Shown: piece by piece, positions 45,774 to 55,935 of the stretch
Layout of the letters: each line of letters opens with the position of its first letter
How positions within the stretch are numbered: the stretch's first letter is position 1
From: Microdochium bolleyi
Taxonomy: Eukaryota; Ascomycota; Sordariomycetes; Xylariales; Microdochiaceae
Direction of reading: 5' to 3'
Length of the DNA: 64,000 bases
NCBI GenBank assembly: GCA_001566295.1
Contig: KQ964246.1
Span: forward strand, 2,108,001-2,172,000
Notes under the pieces: generated by a model
Database searches by the model: none
What the model saw: the letters and a program-made list of their open reading frames with translations, nothing else
Told to the model about the DNA's origin: nothing
Made by a program: the position numbers and the translations under genes

Positions 45774-46108
45774 GGTGAGGTGTGGAATGGGCCCTCTGGT
45801 CGGTGTGTCGTCGTCGTCGTCGTCGCCGCGGGGGTTTCAATCGAGGGCTGGGCTGTTGTCGGCTTGCGACCAAGGTGCTTCAATTGCGGGAGCTATTCTT
45901 TCATGACGACCGTACGGAGCTGCGCCAATGAGCGGGCGCCAGTTTCCAAGTTGGAGACCCACCTGCCAGCTGCACGTGATGGCTGGCACCAATTGCTGGG
46001 TACACCAAGACGGAGTTGCATCCAGCTGCGACCACTCACCCTACCAGCTCTCGGATGCAGCTCCGCGAGTTCTCTAACATCACGCATCTCTAATACTCTG
46101 GATTCGTC
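45774..46108. other. intergenic, 335 bp
   Basis: NDUFA5 promoter and 3' flank of the NLR gene; very short. A GTC/GAC-type trinucleotide run (45805-45825) sits in the NDUFA5 leader. Confidence 0.5.
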
Positions 46109-49100
46109 CTATCGACTGATCTCCGTATACAAGTGCGACACTCTGACCACCAAGACAAAACGGAACATCCTCCACTCCGAAGAGGGATCAAACCGTCTCA
46201 TGTAGCTCGAGAAAATGCCGTCAATGTTATCTTTCGCTTTCAGGGTTTTGGGATGTGTGTGTCCGAATACCGCCTTTCGGGACCGGAAGACCTCGACCAT
46301 GAACCACTCAGCGTCCCTCCACCGATGCAGCCGCAGATATGTCATGGCCAGGTTCGTCATGGTTACTAGAGTATGGGGGTGTCGTAGTCCCAGGGTCGTC
46401 TGGCACCTGCGTAGAACTTCCTCGTGAAGCCCCCGGGCCTCGACCCATCGTCGCTGCCCATCAACCGCCGACGCCAGGAGGCTCATGGTGGTGATAAGAT
46501 CGGGATGGTCCTGCCCGAGGACTGTCTTGCCGACTCGTAAGGCCTCGACTTGAAGTTTCTCGGCTTCCTGAAACCGCTTCTGGGACAGGTACGCGCCCGT
46601 CAGATTGTTCCTGCAAGTAAGCACTGACGGGTGGTCATCCCCCATGACAGTTTTTGCAGTTTCAAGAAGCTTGCTCAAAATGTCTCCAGCTTCTCGCCAT
46701 CGACCTTGATCCACGTAGAGATTCGACAGGTTGTTTGCGCAGCTCATGGTATCAGTATGGGCTTCGCCAAGAACTTGCCTGTTTGCCTCCAGGACCTGCA
46801 GCTGAAGCTTTTCAGCGTCTTTGTATCGACCTCGGTCCCCGATTACCGTGGCCAGATGACTCATAGTCATGAGTGTGCTAGGATGACTAGGCCCAAGTAC
46901 AACTTTTTCATTCGCGAGAACCTCTGTGAGGACCGCCTCGGCGTCCTCCAGCTTCCCCTGGCACCTGTAAGTCATTGCCAAGGCACCTTTGCTGGTGAGT
47001 GTACCGGGGTGGTCTTCCCCAGCAGTCCTCGTCATCGCCTCGGTGACCTGCAATTGAAGATCCGCAGCTTCCTGCCACCGGCCTTGATCACGAACCGTCA
47101 TGGCTAGGTTTGCCATGATGCTCAGAGTCAAGTGATGATCGACGCCGAAAGCCGCCTTACTGGCCTCCACGGCTTTCAGCTGCAGGGCCTCGGCCTCCTT
47201 CCATCGACCTTGCGACGAGTATGTCGAGGCCAAGTTGTTCATACTTGCCAGTCTGTTGATTTGTTGGGCGTGGTCTTCAAGTGCTGTTTCGCTTGTGTCG
47301 AGAGTCTGCACCTGAAGCTCTTCAGCTTCCTTCCATTGGCCGAGCTTTGCGACTGTCATGGCCAAATTGGCCATGCTAACAGATATAAAGTCACCATCCA
47401 GCTTCAGACGTTTGGCCGTCTCCAGAACCTCCGCCTGGAGCTCTTTGGCTTCGTGATACCGACCATCATAGAACAGTGCCTTGCCGCACCTGTACTTCAG
47501 GCCAAGCAACGCGGGTTTCTCCGACGCGTGAGCAACATTGTCGAGTTCGCGCGCGTGGGGCAGGAGGCGTCGCCACTGGCTTCTGCTGTCCTCGTCGACT
47601 TCTGGGAACGTGTCCAGCAGCTTCGATGCAACCCAAACAACGCATCGGTCCCGGTGTTCAAGCTTGTCAAGCTCCTGTCGCACAGCCAGGTGCACCAGGC
47701 TATGCATGTCGATTGCAGACAACGCAGGGAGTCTGGTGATGAGAGCGTAGTTGTCTAGAGTTGTGAGGATATCCTGAGTCTTGTCCTGGTGGCAAGCGTA
47801 CAAGAGGCCCAGGGGAACGTCCGCCCGGTGGAGACACGCCAGCTCGAGGAAGCACTCTGCCGCAGCTGGGTTTGTACCCATGATCCGACGCAGTGTGAAC
47901 CTAATCACTTGGTTGGTGGACTGTTCTGCCAAACTCACCTTCTCGACAGGGTCGGCATTGGTTGATAATGTTGACGAGTCCGCCTGGACTTCGCGAGCCC
48001 ATCTCTCGAACTGCGTAATGTACTCGTCGACGGCTATGCTCTCTGTGCGAATATAGGCAGCCGTAATGACCACGGCCAATGGCCGCCGCAGCATCCTCGC
48101 GAGCTGCGCAATGGTCGTGCTCTGATCTCCTGGTTGGATCACGTCGGCAAGGTAACATTGCAGCATAGCCGCAGAGTCCGAAACATCGAGTTCCGCAATT
48201 CGTATAGAGTCGCTCGAGATCGCGCTAGCAAGTTCGAAGTTCCTCGTCGTGAGCAGAATAGACCCTGATGATGACTCGGGGAGACCGAGAGTGAGAGATT
48301 CGGATGTGCGGATGCCAAGCGCAGCAGACATGGTGGAGGCGTCGCTCACGTTGTCGTAAACGAGCAGCCACTCACCGGCATCGTGGCTGCCAAGATAGCG
48401 GTGCAGGCTGGTCCTGACATCCTCTGGCTGGTCCTGATCGCTCGCGACTCGGAGCTTCTGCGCAATGTCGCTGTACGACTGGTGGAGGCTGTCCACGGTA
48501 CTTGCGTCGCACCAAAACACCGAGCACTCGGGTCTCGATTCCCGAGTACTGTATGCGAACTCTAGGGCCAAGTGAGACTTCCCTAGTCCACCTTCGCCAA
48601 CGATGGTCAAGAGGCGAGCTTTCTGGTGGCCGAACAACCTTTCTTCAAGCTGACGAAGGATGATTGTGTAGCCGATAGTGTAGTCCTTCCGCGAGAATGG
48701 GATCAAGCACGGTGCGTTCGTGTCTGCCTCGAGCTCCCTGTGCAACCGTGCAAACGCCTTCTCTCTCCCCTCGCCGTAAGTCAGCGGCATCTGGACACCC
48801 AGGATACCGAGTAGACAGTAGGCACCGTCCTCCGGCTCGGTTGTGACCCGGCCCTCTGCCCACTTTAGGCGATTTTCTCGACTGAACTTGTCCAGGTCAC
48901 CGCCCAGCGCGCCTAGGGGTATCCCCGTGATCTCGTGGATGGTCTGCCGGTAAGACGACCGGTCTCCTAGTCTCTCACCCTCCTCGTTGAAGAATTCGAC
49001 TGAGGACGGAGCTACTAGCTCCTGAAGGGTCCAGCCTCTCTTGAACCACTCGTTCTGTCGAAACTTTTGATCGATGGAGGTTGCTAATTGCGATGCGGCT

Positions 49101-49450
49101 GGCACGCTTGTGGTAGCTTGAGTGTCCTGCAAGTACACGTAGCATTTTGCTGCATCTCGGTAATACTTGAACATCGAGTTGACCGATCGGGCGAGCTCAG
49201 CCATATCCCACTTGTTGATACAGCAGGTGTCGCACCAGAAGAACTTCAGACCGTCCGCGGCAGCTTTCTCGGCGCAGAACTTGATCTTTCTCCATCCAGC
49301 AGAGTCTTCTTTGAAGTTGCCTCTTTTGACATTGTCGAAAAGCACTTCCTCCGAAGTCCACCGGTGCGAGAGAATTGCATAAGCAGGAATAGGCTTGCCG
49401 GTGAAGTTTGTCAGGACCAGCTTGTCCGACTCAAAATGGAGGAGTCGCAT
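46109..49450 (-). CDS. NLR-type STAND protein: HET effector domain, NB-ARC, TPR repeats
   Basis: Predicted fungal intracellular receptor of the kind that controls non-self recognition or programmed cell death. Intronless, 1113 aa, ATG at 49450. The HET domain covers 1-245, with YAILSHRW (24-31), FFWCDTCCINK (70-80), the RGWTLQELVAP block (138-148) and the AYCLLGILGVQMPLTYGEG block (210-228). NB-ARC covers about 265-600: Walker A GEGGLGKS (285-292), Walker B LLVYDN (362-367), sensor SILLTTRN (397-404). From about 650 to 1085 there are at least eight kinesin-light-chain-like TPR units of about 42 residues, each with a pattern like GRWKEAExLQ and HPxTLxxxxNLA. All catalytic ATPase residues look intact. 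The repeats are diverged from one another, so the receptor is probably not under recent concerted evolution. Ligand unknown. Confidence 0.93.
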   Translation of the reverse strand: MRLLHFESDKLVLTNFTGKPIPAYAILSHRWTSEEVLFDNVKRGNFKEDSAGWRKIKFCAEKAAADGLKFFWCDTCCINKWDMAELARSVNSMFKYYRDAAKCYVYLQDTQATTSVPAASQLATSIDQKFRQNEWFKRGWTLQELVAPSSVEFFNEEGERLGDRSSYRQTIHEITGIPLGALGGDLDKFSRENRLKWAEGRVTTEPEDGAYCLLGILGVQMPLTYGEGREKAFARLHRELEADTNAPCLIPFSRKDYTIGYTIILRQLEERLFGHQKARLLTIVGEGGLGKSHLALEFAYSTRESRPECSVFWCDASTVDSLHQSYSDIAQKLRVASDQDQPEDVRTSLHRYLGSHDAGEWLLVYDNVSDASTMSAALGIRTSESLTLGLPESSSGSILLTTRNFELASAISSDSIRIAELDVSDSAAMLQCYLADVIQPGDQSTTIAQLARMLRRPLAVVITAAYIRTESIAVDEYITQFERWAREVQADSSTLSTNADPVEKVSLAEQSTNQVIRFTLRRIMGTNPAAAECFLELACLHRADVPLGLLYACHQDKTQDILTTLDNYALITRLPALSAIDMHSLVHLAVRQELDKLEHRDRCVVWVASKLLDTFPEVDEDSRSQWRRLLPHARELDNVAHASEKPALLGLKYRCGKALFYDGRYHEAKELQAEVLETAKRLKLDGDFISVSMANLAMTVAKLGQWKEAEELQVQTLDTSETALEDHAQQINRLASMNNLASTYSSQGRWKEAEALQLKAVEASKAAFGVDHHLTLSIMANLAMTVRDQGRWQEAADLQLQVTEAMTRTAGEDHPGTLTSKGALAMTYRCQGKLEDAEAVLTEVLANEKVVLGPSHPSTLMTMSHLATVIGDRGRYKDAEKLQLQVLEANRQVLGEAHTDTMSCANNLSNLYVDQGRWREAGDILSKLLETAKTVMGDDHPSVLTCRNNLTGAYLSQKRFQEAEKLQVEALRVGKTVLGQDHPDLITTMSLLASAVDGQRRWVEARGLHEEVLRRCQTTLGLRHPHTLVTMTNLAMTYLRLHRWRDAEWFMVEVFRSRKAVFGHTHPKTLKAKDNIDGIFSSYMRRFDPSSEWRMFRFVLVVRVSHLYTEISR

Positions 49451-50249
49451 CGTGAAGTTTCAGAAGAGTAGTTGTTGGTGCTTGTTGCGAATGTTTGCTG
49501 CTGAATGGGGGCTGGCTCAACAGGGAGACAAGGCACACGTGCTCCAGGTTATAAATGATGCGCCTAAACATAACGGAGACGTCCAGCCGAATGGCTAACA
49601 AATGACAGCAATTCTTCAGTACGGCTTGCGGGCTATTTTCCCGTCCCATGGTGAGGCAGCATCGCCTCCCTCCCTTCCTCAAGGCTCTGCGGTGCTTACA
49701 TGCGATACAAGGCCACCTATCAGGGGCCGTGCTGAGGCGCAGCCAGCGTGCATATCAGGCTACAGCCTGGGGTTTTTCTGCCTCTCGATTGAGAACTGAG
49801 AGTATTTGTTAGTCACACGATTTATATACACGGAACAGGATGGTGTCAAATCATGCCTCGGTTTACTCCCAGCTCGCGCACGTTTTAGCCCCCCCCCCCC
49901 CGCACCGCCTTTTGTTCTCCTCTGTGTAAACTCTCATACAACGATCCAGACATATCTCTAAGGTTCGCTGTTGGATACGCTTTCATGCCGAAGCCCTCCG
50001 CTCCGCCAGGCCGAATCATATCGTCCTATCCTCCACGGCAGCGACTCCGCCCTCGGAGAATGCCGCATTGTGACATCTCTCGAGATTGTTCCAGGACCTG
50101 GCCACACGGCAGAGGGCGCAACCGGCCCCACTCCAGCGTCTGCGACCAGTGAGGGTTGTGCTTCTCGCACAATGGTTCCACTTTTACGGCCAATGAGAAA
50201 AATCACAGCATATATCCCGCAGCATGGCCCTCAAAATCCAACAATCCAC
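49451..50249. other. NLR promoter side and tRNA upstream flank
   Basis: About 800 bp with no gene seen. It contains a homopolymer of 13 C at 49889-49901 and a TATA-like GATTTATATAC at 49820-49830. Confidence 0.5.
49889..49901. repeat. poly-C run of 13
   Basis: Uninterrupted run of thirteen cytosines between the NLR gene and the tRNA gene; a likely length-variable site. Confidence 0.9.
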
Positions 50250-50346
50250 GGGCTTGTGGTTTAGTGGTATAATACTCCCTTAGCATCTCTGTTACATACA
50301 GAAACTGATCTGGGAGTGGTCCGGGGTTCGATTCCCCGCGAGTCCA
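50250..50346 (+). tRNA. tRNA-Ala(AGC) with 25-nt intron
   Basis: Complete cloverleaf: acceptor GGGCTTG/CGAGTCC with discriminator A at 50346, D arm around GTTTAGTGGTATAAT, anticodon stem CTCCC/GGGAG, variable loop TGGTC, T arm CGGGG-TTCGATT-CCCCG. The anticodon at 50282-50284 reads AGC and is followed by A37. The canonical intron position gives an intron at 50286-50310 that contains a hairpin (TCTGT...ACAGA). The third acceptor pair is G-T (G3:U70), the alanine identity element, which agrees with the anticodon. The body otherwise resembles fungal Pro/Gly tRNAs, so the anticodon assignment deserves a check. Confidence 0.85.
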
Positions 50347-51661
50347 TCGTATGGAGGCTAAATACCTCTGTTATACCTTCTTTTTGTGCCGATTCATTTT
50401 TTTCCCATCGGCAGTTGGTCGACTTGCTGACCTGACTGGCCTCTGTTTGCCTGGCCAGGTCGTCCTTTCTTTTGGCACGTGTTTATACATAACGCGGATG
50501 CGTGAATCAGTGTCTGGGCCATGCTGTGGTGTCGATGGCCCACCAGTTGATAACATTTGTGTTCTCGACGCCGAGATCAATTTTAGGCCTTCCCTGTTGG
50601 CTGCTGACTTTGCTTTTGAACCGCTCTGTTACCTGCAGGATAGCTCCTCGTGTGGGCACAGTGCCGTGTTCTATTTTGGCAGAGTCGCCTAAGCGCGCGT
50701 CAGCCGACCGTGGACCTCAAGCGCCCGCGTTGACTTTCCGACCCCAATCCCACTCTCTCGCCTGAATCCTGAACCTTGACGTGTTGAGTTTGTCGTCCCT
50801 CCACAAACACGCATGTTCCTTGAGTGTTGGCTCAGCCGCGGACCGCAGGAGATCGCAGCCAATGGACTGGGCGCCGCACCCCTGAACAGCTCCCCTGAGG
50901 GCGCCAAGTTACTGTGTCGGCCCTCAGCGTCTCCACCGCCGGTAGGCGCCCAGGCCCTGCTCGAAACATGAAACACGCTGGATCGGGCTCTAGATTGACT
51001 GGTGACGACGCATTGGGAGGTTGGACAAAGCCACTGATCGCCAGGGGTAAGGCGGCGGCAGGGCCAATCAGGGGCTGCCCACGACTCTCCACGCTGCCCG
51101 GACTCCAGGGATGTTTCCCTTCCTTCATGCTTGACAGCTCCCAGGGCGGGCCAGAAGAGCCCGGCCCCCAGATCACAGATCCCCAAGGACCAACCAGGAC
51201 GATGACATGAGCCCTGGGGCGTAGTTGCGCCCCTGCAGTGGCGTTGTTTCGCCTAAGTTGGTGTTCCTGTGCTCTGGTGGTCGTGCGCCCGCCTGTCATG
51301 CCTTAAAGATCACATGTCCGCTGCTAAGTTCGTCGTCGTTCGTCCGGTCTGTCATCTTGCATCGTGCTACCGTACTCTTCTTTCCTATTTCGTCACTTCT
51401 CGAGGTCGTGTGTTCACTTGACTGCATTTGCGCCTTCTTTCGTTGAGCTCTATCATTACGGCAGTAGATCTGGCCTCCATTCGTTCACAGTGAACAACAC
51501 CACTTCCTGGCCTCGTTCCTTTCGAGATTCTCCAGCAGATCTCATTTCGCATCATTCACGCAACACAGGCTTGTTGCAGTATACTTTTTGCTTGGACACC
51601 TTCCTTCATCGACACTTTCCATACACACAACCAGACTTTCACTCAGCGACCACCATCAGCC
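50347..51661. other. upstream region of GH76 gene, 1.3 kb
   Basis: No gene supported. The last 360 bp (51300-51661) are strongly CT-rich on the plus strand, typical of a fungal promoter and leader. Several overlapping open frames on both strands around 50700-51300 have no protein-like features. Confidence 0.5.
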
Positions 51662-53113
51662 ATGCCTCTGATCAAGTCGGTTAACCCGGCGAGCCTGGTC
51701 AGCCAGTTCCTGGCTCCCGCAGCTCTTGTCCTCAACGATGCTGGTTCGTTGCAACAACTTCTATTTGAATTCGCCCGGACCTTACTGATTTCCACTCAAG
51801 CCTCTATTCGCGGCGTCGCGCGCACCATTGCTCAAGACACCATGTCGTACTACTCGGGAAATGTCACCATGACACCTGAGGTAAGTCGAACATTTGCACG
51901 AACCTGGGATCACCCGCTCACAAGACGAATCGCAGACAATTGCAGTGTTCCCTGCCCCTCACTGTAAGTTACCTCCCCATCTCGCCTGCTCACGAAAAGC
52001 CATAACTGACAGCCCCCATCAGACTGGTGGCAAGCCGGCGCCGCCTGGGCCGCAATGCTCGACTACTCGCACTACACGGGCGACCACACCTACGACGAGA
52101 CCATCACGCAGTCTCTGCTCTCGCAGGTCGGCCCCAAGCACGACTTCATGGTCCCGCTGCACTTTGGCAGCGAGGGCAACGACGACCAGGCCATGTGGTC
52201 CTTCGCGGTCCTCGACGCCGCGGAGCGCAACTTCCCGCAGCCCGACGACCGGATCCCGCCGTGGCTCACCATCGCCGAGAACATCTGGAACACGATGGTC
52301 CGGCGGTGGGACACGACGAGCTGCGGCGGCGGGCTCAACTGGCAGATCTTCCCCGACAACCCGAACGGCATGAACTACAAGAACTCGGTCAGCAATGGCG
52401 GCTTCTTCCAGATGTCGGCGCGCCTGGCCCGCGCCACGGGGAACCAGACGTACGCGGACTGGGCCACGAAAGTGTACGACTGGTCCGCGCAGATCGGGTT
52501 CGTCGACAAGCAGTTCAACGTGTTCGACGGCGCGGGGGCCAACAAGCAGTGCACCGACACGAACCAGGTGCGCTTCACGTACACGCAAGGGATCTACACG
52601 TACGGCGCGGCCGTCATGAACGACGTCACGGGCGGCAAGGGCGCCTGGGCGGACCGCACCAAGGGCCTGCTCAGCGCCGCCAAGATCTACTTTGGCGGCC
52701 CGCAGAACGTCGCGCCGGGGGTCATGTGGGAGCCGGCGTGCGAGGCCGCGGGCGTGTGCAACCCGGACATGCGGTCGTTCAAGGGCTTCAACTCGCGGTT
52801 CCTGTGGATGACGGCGCGGCTGATGCCCGAGACGCGGCCCGCGGTCGAGGCGCTGCTGCAGCCGAGCGCCATGGCCGCGGCCAAGGCGTGCTCCGGCGGG
52901 GACAGCGGCCACAGGTGCGGCCATAAGTGGTACACGGGCGGCTTCGACGGGGAGACTGGGCTCGGCGAGCAGATGACGGCCCTCGAGACGATCCAGGGCC
53001 TGCTGTCGGGTGCTGCGGCGGCGCCGCTCAAGGCCGGCGAGATCAAGCATGTCAAGGGCACTCGGCCGCCGCCGCCGCAGCCCCAGGGCACGGAGGGCAA
53101 GCTGACGAGGTGA
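51662..53113 (+). CDS. GH76 alpha-1,6-mannanase-like cell-wall enzyme (DFG5/DCW1 family)
   Basis: Member of the GH76 family, which includes the fungal Dfg5/Dcw1 transglycosidases that attach GPI-mannoproteins to cell-wall glucan. Four exons: 51662-51743, 51801-51880, 51936-51963 (28 bp), 52023-53113 (426 aa). The first intron (57 nt, GTTCGT...CAAG) has no stop and could be read through; removing it gives the better match SIRGVARTIAQDTMSYYSGN. Seen motifs: HYWWQAGAAWAAMLDYSHYT, the catalytic Asp pair in SEGNDDQAMW (117-118), CGGGLNWQIFP, SNGGFFQMSARLARATGN and TYTQGIYTYGAAVM. A weak hydrophobic segment at 10-25 may be a signal peptide. The C-terminus is Pro-rich and polar with no hydrophobic GPI-anchor tail, unlike yeast Dfg5/Dcw1. 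Confidence 0.9.
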
Positions 53114-53601
53114 GCCTGCCTGGGGCAAGTGTTGTACAGTACTTGTGGTTCAAAGATAGACGGGAGATTTGTGTTTGTTAGACAGAAGTTAACCAAGGAT
53201 TGAGCAATATTTAATTTGTTGTTGTCCATTGCCTGGTTTCATACTGCAAGTCAATGTATGGTTAGATTGTGATGTTGGTTTGGGACCAAAATTACTTCGG
53301 TTATGCTGGATGCGGACAATACGTAATATGTGCCTAGACGTTAGGAGGCGAAAAGGTGAAAGTGTTGCCTTATTTAGCTCATTTCGCTTGAACAAAGTAA
53401 CTCCATCAAGTGAAAGCTTTGATCCTGAACAGACGTCGTTTTTGGGTTGACACCAGAGCAGGGAAAACAGATCCTGGCAACAAGAGTCCCCTCATGAGGC
53501 TCGAAGGAAACGTCCTCTCACACCACATGTATGATCTTTATACCACCTATATGAGTGTAATGAATATTATGTCTATCACCGCCCTCTAACTTTCACCCAA
53601 T
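53114..53601. other. convergent 3' flanks, 488 bp
   Basis: AT-rich 3' regions of the GH76 and HIS5 genes. No gene seen. Confidence 0.5.
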
Positions 53602-54934
53602 TTATGCAACAACATTGCTGGCCTCGACCTCCTTCTTCTCCTCATCCGCGGGCGCAGCGATGCTCCCACTCTGCCCGTTGACCTCGCCTAGCGTCCGCCT
53701 CAGCGCCTCGAGGAATCTCGTGACCTCGTCCTCCGTGCCGACCGTGATCCGCAGGCAGCCCAGACACCCGTGCTCCTTGCCCCTGAAACGGACCACGACG
53801 CCCTTGTCCTCCGCGAGCGTCTCGTACACCTTGAGCGCCGTGACATTGTCCGGCTTGCCGTCCGCGTTCAGGATCTCGTACAGCAGGAAGTTGCTCTCCG
53901 TGCCGCCCATCAGCCGCCCGATCCCAGGCACCTGGGGCAGCTCCCGGATCAGCCTGTCGCGCTGGGTCACGATCCTCTTCAGGTTCCCGCGCATCGTGGC
54001 CAGTCCCTGCTCGGACACGGCGTAGGATGCGAGAGCGCTCGTCGGGCTCGAGATGTTGTAGGGCGCCTTGAGGCTGTTGAGCAGCCGGGCGACGGGAGGG
54101 GCCGCGAATGCCGCGCCGAGGCGGATGCCCGCGAGACCAAAGGCCTTGGACAGGGTCTGCATGACAACGAGGTTGGGCCACTCAGCAACCCACTCGGCGA
54201 GCGAGGCGCCGTCGGGAGAGAAGTCGATGTAGGCCTCGTCGAGGACTACAATGCCGTTCCACGTCGGGTGCTCGAGCACCCTGCGAACGTCGTCCTTGGC
54301 GAGGAGTGAGCCTGTGGGATTGCCGGGGGAGCAGAGGTAGACGAGCTTGATGTGCTTCTCGGTGGACAGGGCGGCGAGGATGGCGTCGACGTCGAGCGCG
54401 AAGGTGGGCGCAGGGAGGAGAGGCACCTTGTGGATGGCGACGTCGTTGACCTGGGCGGAGACGCCGTACATGCCGTAGGTGGGCGGGCAGGTGAGGATGC
54501 GGTCCGTGCCAGGGACGCAGAAGCAGCGCAAGAGGGCGTCGATGGCCTCGTCGCTGCCGACGCCGACAAAGAGGTTGGCGGGCGTGATGGCCTTCGGGGT
54601 GTGGTGGTGCGTGTTGCGCAGGTTGCAGAGCAGCTGCTTGAGCTCGTGTTGGTGCGGGTCCGGGTACCGGTGCAGGCCGAGCAGGTCGATCTCAGGGCCT
54701 GACGACGAGGACCCGGAGGCTACTGCGGACGGCAGGGACGGCCCGTAGGCGTTCTCGTTGGCGTCGAGCAGGACATTGGTGCCGTCGTCCTTGTAGTCGC
54801 TGGGGAGGTGGTCAGATGAGGGTGTGCGGACTTGGTGGGAGGAGGAAGGGTCGCACTCACTCTCTGGCACAGCGATACGGCTCGAGAGCCAGTATGTTTG
54901 GCCGAGCACAGGTCTCGAGGTTGAATGGCGACAT
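53602..54934 (-). CDS. his5: histidinol-phosphate aminotransferase
   Basis: PLP enzyme of histidine synthesis that converts imidazole-acetol phosphate to histidinol phosphate. Exons 54934-54861 and 54799-53602 (423 aa); 61-bp intron, donor GTGAGT, acceptor CCCAG, phase 2. The start MSPFNLETCARPNILALEPY is the usual fungal N-terminus, so a longer unspliced frame reaching 55065 is not used. Motifs: LLDANENAYGPSLP (35-48), GSDEAIDALLR (106-116), CPPTYGMYG (129-137), SPGNPTGSL (182-190), DEAYIDFS (212-219) and SKAFGLAGIRLG with PLP lysine Lys243. It ends in GCLRITVGTEDEVTRFLEAL and an Asp/Glu/Lys tail. Class II aminotransferase fold; assignment firm. Confidence 0.96.
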
Positions 54935-55935
54935 GGCTGATGTGTGTGGTTAAGGGTTTCGAGGCGACGTGGGGCCCTCCTGGCAAGAGATTTGGTGTGG
55001 CCTCGGCCTAGCCGGAGAAAAAGTTGCCTGGGCTGGTGAGTGCTGTCGGAGGTGCACAATGGCAAGGTGTGTCACCACTAGATATACACAATATGTCGCA
55101 ATTGGTCGAGTAGACAATCTCATGCGGCCATCCAGGCAATTGGGATATCTCAAAGTTGACTCAGCTCCCACGCCCACACGGGTGCACGACAGCCCGGAGG
55201 AGTCACTGTCCAGGGCGTGCGTGGTGGGGTTGGACGCCGGCTCCGGCGCCGGCGCTGGCGGGGCGGAACAGATTCCTGCCCCGATTGGCGATAAGCCGGC
55301 ACCCGAGGACGGCCCCTCGCCGGTGACTTCCAATGTGACTGCTCGCGAGATATCTCGATCTACCATCTCAGATCTTAGTGAGTAGCTGCAGCTGCAATCT
55401 TGAAATTCATCCTGTCTGCAGAAGATCCCATTATCCCTGCTGGAAGGCATCCATGCTTCCAAAGACGTGAAGACTGGCCGCCAAGCGTCCAGTGATCGCA
55501 GCCTCGGTTCAGTTCCAGTACGGTCTTACTTCCACAAACAGAGTTACAAACAGCCATCATCTCAGCTCGTTCTATGTAAGTGCAAACGCCAACATGATCG
55601 ATACACCATCCCCAACCCAAGTTTTGAGACGTGGGGGATGTGGGGCTAGTTACGGTCCCGCATTATTTTCTAAAGATTTCGACGTCACTCCTTGGCAGGC
55701 GTGAAGCGACCACCCTGGTACTTTAATTCTCAAGATCTTCGACTTACAGAACCGAGCCAAGACTCTCACAAGAGTCCCGAGGCAAAGGCATCCTTAAACT
55801 TGGGATTTATCCTTTGACTTAGCACCCAGCTCATAATACCACAACTTACTGGCCAACCACGGAGGGCACGCCTGTCCCGAGCATTCTGCAAACAGGAAAA
55901 CAACACAACTGGCATTCCAGCTGGATTCTTGAGCA
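54935..55935. other. divergent promoter region of his5 and cns1, 1 kb
   Basis: No gene seen. A general-control element (TGACTC) occurs in it at 55156-55161 (GTTGACTCAGC), about 225 bp upstream of the HIS5 start, consistent with cross-pathway control of histidine genes. Confidence 0.5.
55156..55161. promoter_or_regulatory. TGACTC element, candidate Gcn4/CPC1 site
   Basis: TTGACTCA lies about 220 bp upstream of the HIS5 start codon on the opposite strand. Gcn4/CPC1 recognises TGACTCA in fungal amino-acid biosynthetic promoters; here the 7-mer is complete. Confidence 0.5.

Noticed and set aside
50250..50346. tRNA-Pro or tRNA-Gly assignment
   Set aside because: The body resembles those families, but the anticodon at the canonical position is AGC and the acceptor has G3:U70 with A73, all alanine features.
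52019..53128. 369-codon open frame on the minus strand opposite the GH76 gene
   Set aside because: Arg/Ala/Val-rich antisense frame produced by GC-rich third positions; the plus strand encodes all GH76 motifs.
54800..55065. Longer unspliced N-terminus of HIS5
   Set aside because: The spliced form with MSPFNLETCARPN matches the usual fungal N-terminus; the longer frame reads through a consensus intron and has no homologous character.
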